Assembly: GCF_000699445.3 (NCBI RefSeq)
Contig: NC_067198.1
Span: 30,135,536-30,199,535, forward strand
Reading direction: 5' to 3'
DNA length: 64,000 nt
Source of the DNA: Schistosoma haematobium
Lineage: Eukaryota > Platyhelminthes > Trematoda > Strigeidida > Schistosomatidae
Shown here: piece after piece, positions 22,701-31,524 of the stretch
Layout: the number at the start of each line of letters is the position of its first letter
How positions within the stretch are numbered: position 1 is the stretch's first letter
Program-made: the position numbers and the translations under genes
The notes under the pieces: model-generated
What the model saw: only the letters and a program-made list of their open reading frames with translations
The model's database searches: none
Told to the model about the DNA's origin: nothing

Positions 22701-25700
22701 GTTTATTACTCAAACTCAGTCGATTTTAGACAATGCATAGTTGCTTAGTCGACAGTTTGTAAAACGATTGATTTTTCACACAATCCTTAGTATCTAATAT
22801 AGTCAAACTTCACTAATTCAATAGCAATAAGTGTTGAAACTATGCACTGTGAAACAAGCTCAAAATGGGAAATAAAAGCTAGTCGGTGTTTTTTTATGTT
22901 GTTTATTGGACTGGTTTTACGTTACCAGATATTTTAGAAATTTCCGGGTGTACAAACGCGATATATGATCGACATAAATTCACCTCGTCACCATACATAG
23001 CATAAATATATAGAAAAATATTTACCCTTAAGAATAAAACTGTATATTCCATTAGATTGGCCTTAACTGAGTAAATATCTGCAGTATTACTGTAGTTATA
23101 CAATAAACTGAATATCCCAATTGTCCTTTATATTTATTAAGACACTGAGTTCTCTAATCAGAACAGACAGAATTCTATGGAGGCATGGCCAAGAGATACA
23201 ATTCGTAATGTTGAACCATCTTATAGTAATGTGGTAAGAAAAGGCAACTGTGCAAAACCACTTAGTCATTCCACGGAAATTTGCGAACGTTGGTTAGGTC
23301 ATGTGAGTTATATTTTTGAATGTATTTTATGTTTAATTTTATCGATGTGTTCACCTTTTTTTATTTATAGTACATTGTCTGTATTTAACAAAAAATCTAT
23401 GAATTTTTATGTCACCAAACAAAAAACTTCAGATCTTATTATTATTGTTCAGTTCATCATCTGAATTACTGTTACGGAATTGTGAGTTTTTCTGTTAAAG
23501 TCTCATGAATTTTAAAATTCATTGGTTGGATAAGTTATGAGATATAACTCGAAATTGCCAATGATCTCATTTCAAATCATGATCAAAGTTTTAAATATTT
23601 TACAACACTTCATCAGTGAGTTCACGGTCTACATAATTATTTTTTAAAGACAGTTTTCATCACGGATTGAAATCAACTGTATGATATTAAAAAAAGACCT
23701 GGGAAACTGTGAACGAACTTTCCCTATCAATTCTAAACAGCATAGAGCCTGGCAAATACGTGTATCGGTTTAATTTACGGTTGCACAACAAGATCAATAT
23801 ATCAAGACAAATACTAGAATATTAGAAACGATAGCCGCACTCATAGTAGTAGAAAGGAATAGACATACGGAATTCGATTCTACGACTCGTGAGTTCGCGA
23901 AATAAAAGGGAATAAATCAGTTTGAAAACCTAAGATCTAAGAGGAGACAAAGGGCAAGTATACCTGGACGGTTTGATCGATTAAGAATAATGTCACTCAG
24001 CGTCTCCAACCATTAGTCGCGATAATCGCACTGACGTCAACCAGTTAGTTTGGACCTATCAATATAGTTCGGTCGATGATTTCAAGACCTGATGTCACAT
24101 CTTGGTTAGGCCGCCCCTAGGCCTCTTCCAACCTACTCCTCCGCAAGCTAATATCTCTCGTTGAGGTAATCGGAGGTTGGGAACACGTAATGTGTCCTAA
24201 ACATTTCAATCGATGGAGATTCACTGCTTCATCAACTGACTGCCCATCTTTATCTAATACCCTGTATTACATTTTGACGGAGTTTTGTTCTCTGAGCTGG
24301 ATGGTCTGGTCGTGGAGCTTTCATCGTTCTTCTGAACGACATCATCAGCACAAACTTCAGATAGACTTCTATCTCCGTCAAAATCATCCACCTGAGCTAC
24401 AAATCTTCTCCGTCACCCTGTATTAAACTTCGGTATTGCTTACTCGATGGTCCAAACATACTGGAATATTATTCTTAAGCACCTATTATCAAAATTTAGT
24501 AACCAACAAACATCCATTTGTTAAGGCTGGATTTTAAACCCAAAAACAAACAATGTACCTTAATTATTAAAGATCTAGACATAAATCCATTCAAAAATGT
24601 TGATAAAATTCCAATCACTAAATTAAACGAGATTCGTCAAAAAATTAGGCGATTTCTAGATCCAATTCATTTCTAGCATTTGACATTATTTTTAACCATT
24701 GTCCAAAGTCAAAGTAAACATATGATATTACACTGTCAGTGGCCATTAACGATTAAGACTAGTGCTTAAAAATCACGAACGTAGGTGAATTTACTAAATA
24801 TACTGTTGTTATTATGGGATTTCCCATACACTATTTGTCCACTAAGGATAGAGCGATGCGACATTACTTTCCACATAGTAGTCAATCGGTTTAAATATCT
24901 CAGTCCTATAGGCTGTCAATCGCAACTCTTATAGGCTAGCAATAACTTCTATGATTGTAGCACTGCATTATAAGGGGTTGAATCCAAAAGAAAAAGTCAT
25001 CAGTTTCCATTAGTTTATAGATATCCATACGAACTTAAAATTTAGTTCCTAGCTTTCTGGCATTCGCCTTCAGGCATCCAACATCATACTATGTAAGGCT
25101 TACGAAAGGCGGTCACTGTAATATAAGGAAAATAATCCTAATTTTTTAAAAAAGGATTTTAATGCTTGGATATTCCTACTATTGGAAACGACAGTGTATT
25201 ATAATTATCACAGTCTGTTTGCTCTGTGAATCTGTTCTTATTTAGCATAAAATGTTACTGATAGATGTCAGTAGCTTAGGATAGTTACTTTTGTCAAGAA
25301 AGACGAACAGTAGAAAACCCCTTGTATTCTTTACACAGACTACAGCTTTTACGTCAATATATATTACAGTGTAATAGGTTTTTATATAATAAACCAGATT
25401 GTATTCAGGTGTATTAAAAGCCATGAAAATGAATAACACTGTAGAATGAAATTTAATGAGAAGAACGTAAACATTGAATTCATGTATTCTAAGTTGTAAG
25501 CACGTAAGCTTTAAAGAATCTTTTGGATTAATTAGTGACCGAGTAGCATAATATTGTAATTTTGAAAGTGGGCACTAATGTGTACGGAAAATAATTAGAT
25601 ATTTTTCATACGTTACACTTGAAGATAAAACGTAATATTCTGAGTGACTTATACAGAACAGATGTTAATTTCCCTGATGCATAAACTGGTTACTGAACAG

Positions 25701-28700
25701 AAAATAATGTATTTTTGTTTAATTTTTTAAATGTGTTGCATTATCTTCTATTGAAGTACTCAGAACGGAAGATAAATCACATATGAACAAGTAGGGCCGA
25801 TCAACAAAATCTTCATGAAGTTATTTTTCTTCGTTTTCTATTATGATTGCAATAAATACACCACAATAAAACTAACTAATATCTAGAAGTATTATTATTA
25901 TATGATGACATAAATATTGGTACAAGGCGACACCGAATACATATGCACCATGCAAGTCACTTGATTTGTGCGTGGACTATGATACTGTCCGAGTGCCCAA
26001 ACCGAAACAGGTAGTTTTCTTAGGAAGCCACACACGAGCCTTCAACCTAAGGGTCTGGTCCACGATAAAGTGGACCAACGTCAGGAGATGCAGTCCCGTA
26101 TTAGCTGGTGACCAACGATTGGTTCATGCACCATTTGCTCCCTAAGGATACTGGAGCCCATGTGCACCATTTGTTTGGAATCAGGTTTTTCCAACTCCTC
26201 TAGGTGAATTCTGCATGTCCACCAACCCGGTTAAAGTGCCGGACATTTATTTTTCGTCCTCTCAATTTTTTAAACAACACCCCCACCGCGAGAAGGCAAT
26301 GAATGAGACACTATTATTCACTTAAATATCTCATTTTACTACTCATAATGAGAATTCTGAATCGTATTGTGATCAGATCACTTAGTACGACTGTTAATAT
26401 TGTGATGGATATTACGATTAAGCGAAGTGTGAGAAACGTCCGTTAAATAACTGTTAAAAAAGACTCGAGTTTTAATGTACCATATCTAGAAGTTCTTATG
26501 TATTTTTGTCAGGTGTTGTCTTTTTCATTGAAGATTGATCATTTTACAAAATCAAATTGTTATTTTAATGTTTTTATCACCAAACAGTATCGCTTGATGA
26601 AACACTAGGAAAACCAATAAGGATTATATATTGTCAACAAATTTCTCAAGATAGCTCAAAAAGCTTTTCATAGGTGTTTAATTTGAATCAATTTTTACAA
26701 ATAACTTACCACTTATTCAATTATTACCAGCGTTACTTAATTTATTTTAGAGTGATTACAGTGAGAACGATCCATTGAATTTATCTGGCTTACCGACATA
26801 TAAGACTCATGATCGTCATTTACATACAATTCAAAGTTTATCATACCAGGTTGATGAGAAAATATCTAATTCAGATCCAAGTGAATTAGAACATGACAAT
26901 CAGATGGTATGCTATTTGTTTAATAAAGCAAACTAATGTTTATATGTTTCCTTTCTATTGTCTTTATATAAATTTCATAATGTTCTATTTCGATTTATTA
27001 TCATTGAATACAGAATAATTAATCCCATCAATGAATTAAGACTACTCAAAGAAATTTATGAATTTCCTTTGTTTTACTGTATCATGGAATACAATAAAAA
27101 CACCATTTGTTAGTAAGAGGCAAGGTAAATTACTAAGGTTGTTAAGTAGCATGATTATGACAAAAATTTATTATACAAGGAAACAACTTGATTTTACAAC
27201 TTGATTGCGGCTTATAAGTAAGGTACATTGACATTCCTTTTTTCGACTAGTTTTAGTAGTAGTAGTATTATTATTTCAATATATAATGGAATTGATAAAA
27301 TCCATTTTGAAAAATTTAAACTATATCTAGCATTTTTCCTTAACCGAAATGTTTTATAGTTTTACAATTTATTTAATGTAAAATTTATCTGATTGTTTGT
27401 CTTTTAAAAGATGATACATGGTTGTTGTTGTTGTTGTTTAGTTTAAGGTGATTTAGTTTTTTTCTGAAATATTTACATCAAGCACCGATGATTCCATGTT
27501 TAAAAATAAATTTCATCAGTAAGTGATACCTATTATAGTATCAATGAAAACCTGTTATTGAGATAGAAAAAGTTTGAGTACTGAAGCTTATGAATTCCAT
27601 GGACGTTTTAACGCAAATGCCCTGGTACGACCGAGAGTGAAGAGAGTCATCTCTCCCTCACGAAATGATCTCACATGGCCACGTGCACACAACCACTACC
27701 AGCGAAGTCCTACTCACTGCCTTCTCGTGGCAGGGGTGTTTACGAAACTGAGAGAACGAAAAGCGAATGTCCGGCACTTTAACCGAGTTGGTGAATATGG
27801 ACGGTTCACCTAGAGGAGTTGTGAAAACCTGATTCTAAACAAATGGTGCACATGAGCTCCAGTATCCTTAAGGAACAAATGACGTATGAACCAATTGTTG
27901 GTCACCGGCTACCATGGGACTGCATCTCCTGACGTTTCTCAGACCTTTAGATCGAAAAATCCTGGTGTGGCTCCCTGAGAAAACCACCTGTTTCGGATCG
28001 GGACCCCGGACAGTATCACAGCCCTCACACATATCAAATGAGATCTGTGTGGCGCATATGTATTTGGTGCCTCTTTGTACCAATGTTTGTGTGTTTAAAT
28101 TAATAAATAAAATCAGTAGTTTACAGAGATCCTAAAACTCAGACTTCAGAGAAATAACTTATCTAGTGGTCTCCAAATTGATAGTATATCGTGATACATA
28201 TGTCTCGTCACTAAATAAATGTACCAGAATAACACTAAATTCATTCAATTCGGTGGTTTTGTTCACTGCTATCTCACAGTATCGTATTGTAAAGCATCGA
28301 ATAGAATGTGGGATGATTTTTTCTGATTTCTGGATACACCTGAAAGATGTGCTCAGTTTGACTATAGAAATATTTGTATTCACTGAAAAACGTCTCTGCA
28401 TTTTGATAACTTCTGGGATCATTCCCATTTCTATAAAATGCAGGATAACAAATGGTTACCAAACAAAGATTTAGCTCCGAACACAAATTACGACACATCT
28501 TTTCGAATCAATATAAACTCTACGAATTCTAAACATGAAAAACCCGGCCGCAACTTGTATGATGGAAAAACTCATACGACAGTTGAAAATGCTAAAAAGA
28601 TGTTAAGTTCACGAAATTCATCAAATCGTTTTTATTCTACGGTGAAACAAAATAAATTATCATCATATCCAAGACCTCAAACTGTACAGCATGGAATACC

Positions 28701-30920
28701 TACTGGGAGCTATCCAAATGGTTCTACAGCTATGGTTAATATCTTAGTTCACCGACATCAAACCGGTAATCAGGTAAACTATTTTATATTTTTCTCATGT
28801 TTCTCACTTATCTTTTTTAAAGCTGTTTGTACTTCATATAATAGTTGAACAACTACTTATATCCACATAAGTAGTATATAACGATGGTCAAGGATAGGAT
28901 GTGTTTCAGTAGATTGATAAGGAAAGAACGGGAACGAAGCGCAATTGGTATGAAAACACATGAACAATGAAATCTGAGACAATGGAACAGTCAATTTTGA
29001 GACGGTGGATTGATATTTTGCAAATTAACTATTTGTTGTATAGATCTCAGATATTTTTGATCTTGTGCCCAGGTACATTCGATTGTCCCCACTCATGTCC
29101 TCGTTCACTACAATTTGGGATAACATATTTCCTAATAAAGCATATTTTACATAAGTTATTGCTTTTTAGTTAATCTATCAAATGCAGAATGTTTACGAAA
29201 ACATAAACATGATGCATTGGTATATGTAGTATAGCTATTTTATGTTTTAACTGCACTCAACCGAATCAAGTTTGCTGGTCACGATAATGTCTAGCTTTAG
29301 CATAGTAGGGTAACTGAAAGATTAGAAGGTGGATTTGTACACGGTTGCTGAGTTGTTTAAACACATATTTTTGAATGAGACACTACTATTCACTTAAATA
29401 TCTCATTCTGAAACTCATAATGAGAATTCTGAATCGTATTGTGATCAGGTCACTTAGTAGGACTGTTAATATTATGATATATATTACGATTCAGCGAAGT
29501 ATGAGAAACGTCCGTTAAATAACTGTTAAAAAAAGACTCGAGTTTTAGTATACCATGAAATTTTAATAGTAAGAAAGGTCAGTTCTTCTTTTTTGATTTT
29601 ATCAGACAAGATCATTTTAAGTAGCTTGATTACTCACTTATTCGACATTGAACTTGAATAATTAAACATGGATAATTTAACGATATCGTAACTGAACTTC
29701 TATTTTCAATAAACAAAACGGATAGGTAATTCTTGTTACTATATCAGTTCAATACTGGATAGGTAGTGAAGTAGTCGCACGCGTTGACAAATTCACTTAT
29801 CTTAGAAGTCTGATCAGCCCTAATGGGTTGGTATCGGACGAAATCTCAGCACAGATTTGACAAGCTCGTTTAACTTTCGCCATTTTACGTCACCTATGGC
29901 GATGGCGAGATATCCATCTTTCAATTAAGGGACGAGTATACTGCTCGATAGTTCGTTCTGTTCTTCTTTACGGCTGCGAAACGTGGCCATTAAGAATATA
30001 GGAAACTCGTAAGTTACTAGTATTTGATCACAGATATCTTAGATATATTGCTCGCATCTGCTGGGATCACCGAGTAAGTATTAGGGAATGATGGTAAATC
30101 AATTGATGAGGTTGTGAATCTTCATCGACTGAAATGGTTGGACCACGTGTTACGTATGTCTGGATATCGATTACCACGACGCGCAATGCTGATTAGTGTT
30201 GGATGTGGTTGGAAGAGAGTTAGGGATGACGAAACCAAAATGTGTCATCAGTCACTTCTAGTCTTAGCCATGTTGGTAGATGGAGACTACTTGGTTGGGG
30301 TTGGCGTGACTATCGTAACCAATGGTTGGAGACTCTTGGCGACACGGCTCAGCATCTATCACAATGGCGTAGGTGTATACACTTTCTGTCTTCCCTTAAA
30401 CTATGAGATTAAAATAGCGTCATATCTTTCTTTCTACAAACTGATTCTTTCTCCATGTATTATGTCCTTATATAAAATCTTTCTTTTATATATTACCAGC
30501 ACTGAATTAACTACTTCTATGAATCCGATGTTCATCTTGTTTTGCTAATGAGGTTTGGGAACTTGGACCAATGGATATATGTGCCTGGTCCTACTTTATA
30601 GCTGACTGGCTGAGGCGATTGTTATGTAAATGGTTTGAGATTTATTTGTTCCACAAATTTATTTTCAGGTTAACTTATTATGATTTCTTATAAATATTTT
30701 GATCATCAATATCATCTCATGATAAAAATAAAATAACTATCAAATTTAGTCTGAATAAATTCTTTGATAAATATTTCCCTTTTAGATAAATTCAACAGAA
30801 AATGTAAATACTCATAAGCATACAACTAATTCGACAGGAGTACACTATTCACATTGTCAACATAATCTTTCCTCAACACCACGTTTATATTCTGATTCAT
30901 ATTCTCATAGACATGTTTAA
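10483..30920 (+). CDS. POC5: POC5-like centriolar protein, complete ten-exon gene
   Basis: Join 10483-10567, 12051-12298, 15278-15348, 17715-17892, 19956-20135, 21743-22154, 23142-23302, 26751-26906, 28444-28773, 30786-30920. All introns are GT-AG and all phases agree, giving 651 aa. POC5 binds centrin and is needed for centriole elongation and maturation. Recognition rests on three blocks in the right order: a coiled coil with ARKEQIICDL (about 150-190; human POC5 has a GRKDEVISSL-like block), KLADRYYKQNILKQAIIGWK (about 198-217, a Sfi1-like centrin-binding repeat), and LMRGVCALNMETMAVF (about 284-299), the POC5 signature. The N-terminus is acidic/polar; residues from 300 on are low-complexity and Ser/Asn/His-rich. 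Human POC5 is 575 aa. The segment between the coiled coil and KLADRYY is shorter than I recall for vertebrates. The start is the first ATG after an in-frame TAA at 10450. Introns are filled with SINEs and other repeats. Confidence 0.9.
10695..10721. repeat. (TA)n microsatellite
   Basis: About 13 TA dinucleotides in POC5 intron 1. Confidence 0.9.
10722..12050. other. POC5 intron 1, no embedded feature seen
   Basis: AT-rich intronic DNA with no recognised repeat or frame beyond the microsatellite. Confidence 0.4.
12051..12298 (+). CDS. POC5: POC5 exon 2
   Basis: The acceptor is ttttacag| and the donor gact|gtgagt. It encodes an acidic, polar stretch ending KLKENLT. It enters in phase 1 and leaves in phase 0. 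Confidence 0.85.
13722..13752. repeat. Perfect hairpin in POC5 intron 2
   Basis: A 14-bp perfect stem (AATGTTAGTTTATG and its complement) with a 3-base loop. No function is assigned. The rest of intron 2 (12299-15277) is AT-rich with nothing else recognised. Confidence 0.7.
15278..15348 (+). CDS. POC5: POC5 exon 3
   Basis: A 71-bp exon after a pyrimidine-rich acceptor (gtttttag|) with donor acg|gtaaca. It encodes VHYQSVQEEIMSSVKSLF and ends in phase 2. Confidence 0.8.
16465..16685 (-). mobile_element. tRNA-headed SINE, copy A
   Basis: Minus-strand copy in POC5 intron 3. Its head has an A-box-like 'ggcttagtggtctagagg' and a B box (GGATTCGAATC). The hammerhead region keeps CACTG and CTGAGGA (16572-16583), but the stem II partner and stem I 3' strand are lost. 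The tail is of the 'gaattcaactattaaat' type, shared with copy B. Confidence 0.75.
17573..17690 (+). mobile_element. tRNA-headed SINE, copy B (5' truncated)
   Basis: It starts at the first base of hammerhead stem I, with no tRNA head, and ends with the same tail as copy A. It lies in the sense orientation, ending just 24 bp before POC5 exon 4. Confidence 0.75.
17575..17620 (+). ncRNA. Hammerhead ribozyme motif, type I minimal (SINE B)
   Basis: Stem I GCGCTG (17575-17580) pairs with CAGTGC (17615-17620) with one G-U pair. The core is CTGAGGA (17581-17587). Stem II is GTC/GAC, then GAAA (17603-17606), loop-less stem III ACGG/CTGT, and a C before the predicted cleavage at 17614/17615. All core elements are present; activity is inferred. 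Confidence 0.65.
17715..17892 (+). CDS. POC5: POC5 exon 4 (coiled coil)
   Basis: Acceptor tttttag|, donor aaag|gtaagt. The heptad-rich peptide contains KLHEQVISLRDLARN and ARKEQIICDL, matching the POC5 coiled coil. It enters in phase 2 and ends in phase 0. Confidence 0.9.
17952..18110 (-). mobile_element. tRNA-headed SINE, copy C (5' truncated)
   Basis: Minus-strand 3' part in POC5 intron 4. The hammerhead region spans 18083-18041 and the tail ends 'ctacacaacccctatac'. It is head-to-head with copy D. Confidence 0.7.
18041..18083 (-). ncRNA. Hammerhead ribozyme motif, one base short in stem III (SINE C)
   Basis: Minus strand: CACTG, CTGAGGA, GTC/GAC stem II, GAAA, then CGGCG where the other copies have CGGCCG, then TC and CAGTG. 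The missing base weakens stem III. Confidence 0.5.
18124..18330 (+). mobile_element. tRNA-headed SINE, copy D (complete)
   Basis: Sense copy in POC5 intron 4. The head has an A-box-like 'ggctcagtgg' relative (ctcagtggtcaagttgg) and a perfect B box GGTTCGAATCC (18199-18209). The hammerhead is at 18231-18274, then a 3' tail 'aacatcaatcggttc.tgatctcaatca'. It was probably transcribed by RNA polymerase III. Confidence 0.8.
18231..18274 (+). ncRNA. Hammerhead ribozyme motif, intact type I minimal (SINE D)
   Basis: Stem I CACTG (18231-18235) pairs with CAGTG (18270-18274). The core is CTGAGGA (18236-18242). Stem II is GTC (18243-18245) with GAC (18255-18257). GAAA is at 18258-18261. Stem III is ACGG (18261-18264) with CCGT (18265-18268) and no loop. 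The cleavage-site C is at 18269. All catalytic positions match the hammerhead consensus. A loop-less stem III is known from minimal hammerheads that work best as dimers. Confidence 0.75.
19709..19790 (-). repeat. Sm-alpha-like hammerhead relic
   Basis: On the minus strand the block 'gagtctcaaatagaacgaaa' followed by 'gcatcctagattcc' and a flanking GGTTAGCAG/CTACTAGCC pair resembles the schistosome Sm-alpha hammerhead as recalled. The CTGATGA core has lost bases (reads GCGGAG), so it should be inactive. Confidence 0.5.
19956..20135 (+). CDS. POC5: POC5 exon 5 (centrin-binding repeat)
   Basis: A 60-codon exon, acceptor aatctag|, donor ttcaa|gtaaac. It carries KLADRYYKQNILKQAIIGWK followed by a basic helix, the Sfi1-like centrin-binding segment of POC5. 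Confidence 0.9.
21185..21418 (+). mobile_element. tRNA-headed SINE, copy E, nested in T1
   Basis: A complete sense copy: A-box region 'ggctcagtggtcgagtagg', B box GGTTCGAATCC (21259-21269), hammerhead at 21291-21334, and a tail ending 'ccacaacccctgtactg'. ATTTA at 21180-21184 and 21419-21423 looks like its target-site duplication. Confidence 0.8.
21291..21334 (+). ncRNA. Hammerhead ribozyme motif with GUU cleavage triplet (SINE E)
   Basis: CACTG pairs with CAGTG (21330-21334). The core is CTGAAGA (21296-21302), then GTC/GAC, GAAA and ACGG/TCGT (one G-U). The cleavage-site base is T (21329) instead of C; NUH triplets ending in U are permitted but usually slower. Confidence 0.6.
21743..22154 (+). 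CDS. POC5: POC5 exon 6 (POC5 signature)
   Basis: Acceptor tacctag|, donor ctatc|gtaagt. It encodes LMRGVCALNMETMAVF, the most diagnostic block of the family, then a less conserved tail. It ends in phase 1. Confidence 0.92.
23142..23302 (+). CDS. POC5: POC5 exon 7
   Basis: Acceptor tttattaag|, donor tcat|gtgagt. The split codon gives His. It encodes SMEAWPRDTIRNVEPSYSNV and has no recognised domain. Confidence 0.85.
23960..24260 (-). mobile_element. RTE-like 3' fragment in POC5 intron 7
   Basis: Minus-strand translation shows VNLHRLKCLGHI and downstream RRSRLEEA, the broken C-terminal region of the second schistosome RTE-like family (intact relatives read [13 protein letters not shown]). It contains stops and frameshifts. 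Confidence 0.6.
24441..25915. other. POC5 intron 7, no embedded feature seen
   Basis: AT-rich intronic DNA between repeat fragments with no recognised frame. Confidence 0.35.
25916..26299 (+). repeat. Dispersed repeat R, copy R1
   Basis: It runs from 'attggtacaaggcgacaccg' to 'cgcgagaaggca'. It shares order and wording with 27593-28087 (-), 45296-45775 (+) and, diverged, 59105-59480 (+). R1 stops about 100 bp earlier than R2/R3 and passes into repeat U1. Family unknown; no protein recognised. Confidence 0.7.
26300..26483 (+). repeat. Dispersed repeat U, copy U1
   Basis: 'tgaatgagacacta' to 'tttta.t.taccat' is about 93 percent identical to 29371-29556 in the same orientation, 3.07 kb downstream in the same gene. 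Confidence 0.8.
26751..26906 (+). CDS. POC5: POC5 exon 8
   Basis: A 52-codon exon, acceptor ttattttag|, donor cagatg|gtatgc, phase 0 at both ends. The peptide is polar and has no recognised domain. Confidence 0.8.
27593..28087 (-). repeat. Dispersed repeat R, copy R2
   Basis: The longest R copy, in POC5 intron 8. Open frames at 27574-27813, 27868-28083 and 27914-28135 lie inside it and are probably incidental. Confidence 0.7.
28444..28773 (+). CDS. POC5: POC5 exon 9
   Basis: A 110-codon exon, acceptor aaatgcag|, donor aatcag|gtaaac, phase 0 at both ends. It is Ser/Asn/Lys-rich and low-complexity, as in the tail of vertebrate POC5. Confidence 0.85.
28854..29112 (+). repeat. Dispersed repeat T, copy T2 (uninterrupted)
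   Basis: It lies in POC5 intron 9 and shows the T family without a large internal insertion, so it defines the empty site used by the insertions in T1 and T3. Confidence 0.75.
29371..29556 (+). repeat. Dispersed repeat U, copy U2
   Basis: Second copy of the 184-bp unit at 26300-26483. Confidence 0.8.
29755..30400 (+). mobile_element. RTE-like non-LTR fragment in POC5 intron 9
   Basis: Broken frames read DKFTYLRSLISPNGLVSDEI, LRHLWRWRDIHLSIKGRVY, VRSVLLYGCETWPLR and LHRLKWLDHVLRM. This is the C-terminal third of the same RTE-like family as X1/X3. Several stops are present. The 144-codon frame at 30114-30548 is only its tail. Confidence 0.8.
30786..30920 (+). CDS. POC5: POC5 exon 10 with stop
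   Basis: Acceptor ccttttag|. It encodes a His/Ser/Asn-rich end and stops at TAA 30918-30920. Confidence 0.85.
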   Translation: MNSTENVNTHKHTTNSTGVHYSHCQHNLSSTPRLYSDSYSHRHV

Positions 30921-31036
30921 ATGAATTGAAATGTAACATTTTTACTTCTTATTTATATAATTGATGAAGGTATAGTTAACTAATATATGAATGTATTCCA
31001 TTATCATATTTTCATACGTTGCTAGAATGATCTATA

Positions 31037-31042
31037 AATAAA
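31037..31042 (+). terminator. POC5: POC5 polyadenylation signal
   Basis: AATAAA 117 bases after the POC5 stop; the first good signal downstream. Confidence 0.6.
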
Positions 31043-31129
31043 CCTTATTTAAACGTTGTAGTTATTATTATGTAAGTTCACTTATTTCTTTGAAATATAC
31101 ACATTTTTTTGTAGTAGTGTGGTGCGTAT

Positions 31130-31524
31130 TACTTATATTGATATAAGTAGTATATGTCGCGAGTCAGGAATGTAATGTCTAGCAGAAGAAGATGGGGAAA
31201 GATCAAGAAAGCAAGAACGGGAATAGAATGCAATTTGTATAAAAATGCAAGAACAATGAAGTCTGAGGCATTTTGAAACAATTGGTGGACATTTTGCAAA
31301 TTAACGATTTGATAATTTTGATTTTGATTATTACCCTGAAGAAGTCCAGACAAGTTAGCTGGACGAAACGTTGGAATTAGTTAAATTTCAATCGCTGAGA
31401 ATATTTCAAATATAATTTTCACATATTGATGATTTGATATATGGTTCTCAGATTTTATAGAGATGCTCTGTAATTTTGTGTTACATGCATTCGGTTGTCT
31501 CCATCCGTGTTCTTGTTCACTACA
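31130..31524 (+). repeat. Dispersed repeat T, copy T3, interrupted
   Basis: Third T copy, just downstream of POC5. It is split by a 116-bp insertion at 31315-31430 that is flanked by the 9-bp direct repeat GATTTGATA (31306-31314 and 31431-31439). Confidence 0.75.
31315..31430 (+). mobile_element. 116-bp insertion with a Penelope-type hammerhead core
   Basis: An insertion in T3 bounded by exact 9-bp duplications. It contains CTGAAGA (31336-31342), a 6-bp stem II GTCCAG (31344-31349) with CTGGAC (31359-31364), then GAAACGTT and GGAAT. With a two-pair stem III (AC/GT) and cleavage after T31372 this fits the tiny hammerheads described in Penelope-like elements. Stem I is weak (ACC with GG plus mismatches). 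Confidence 0.55.

Noticed and set aside
30114..30548. 144-codon frame inside POC5 intron 9
   Set aside because: Its first part is the RTE-like C-terminus; the rest is run-on.
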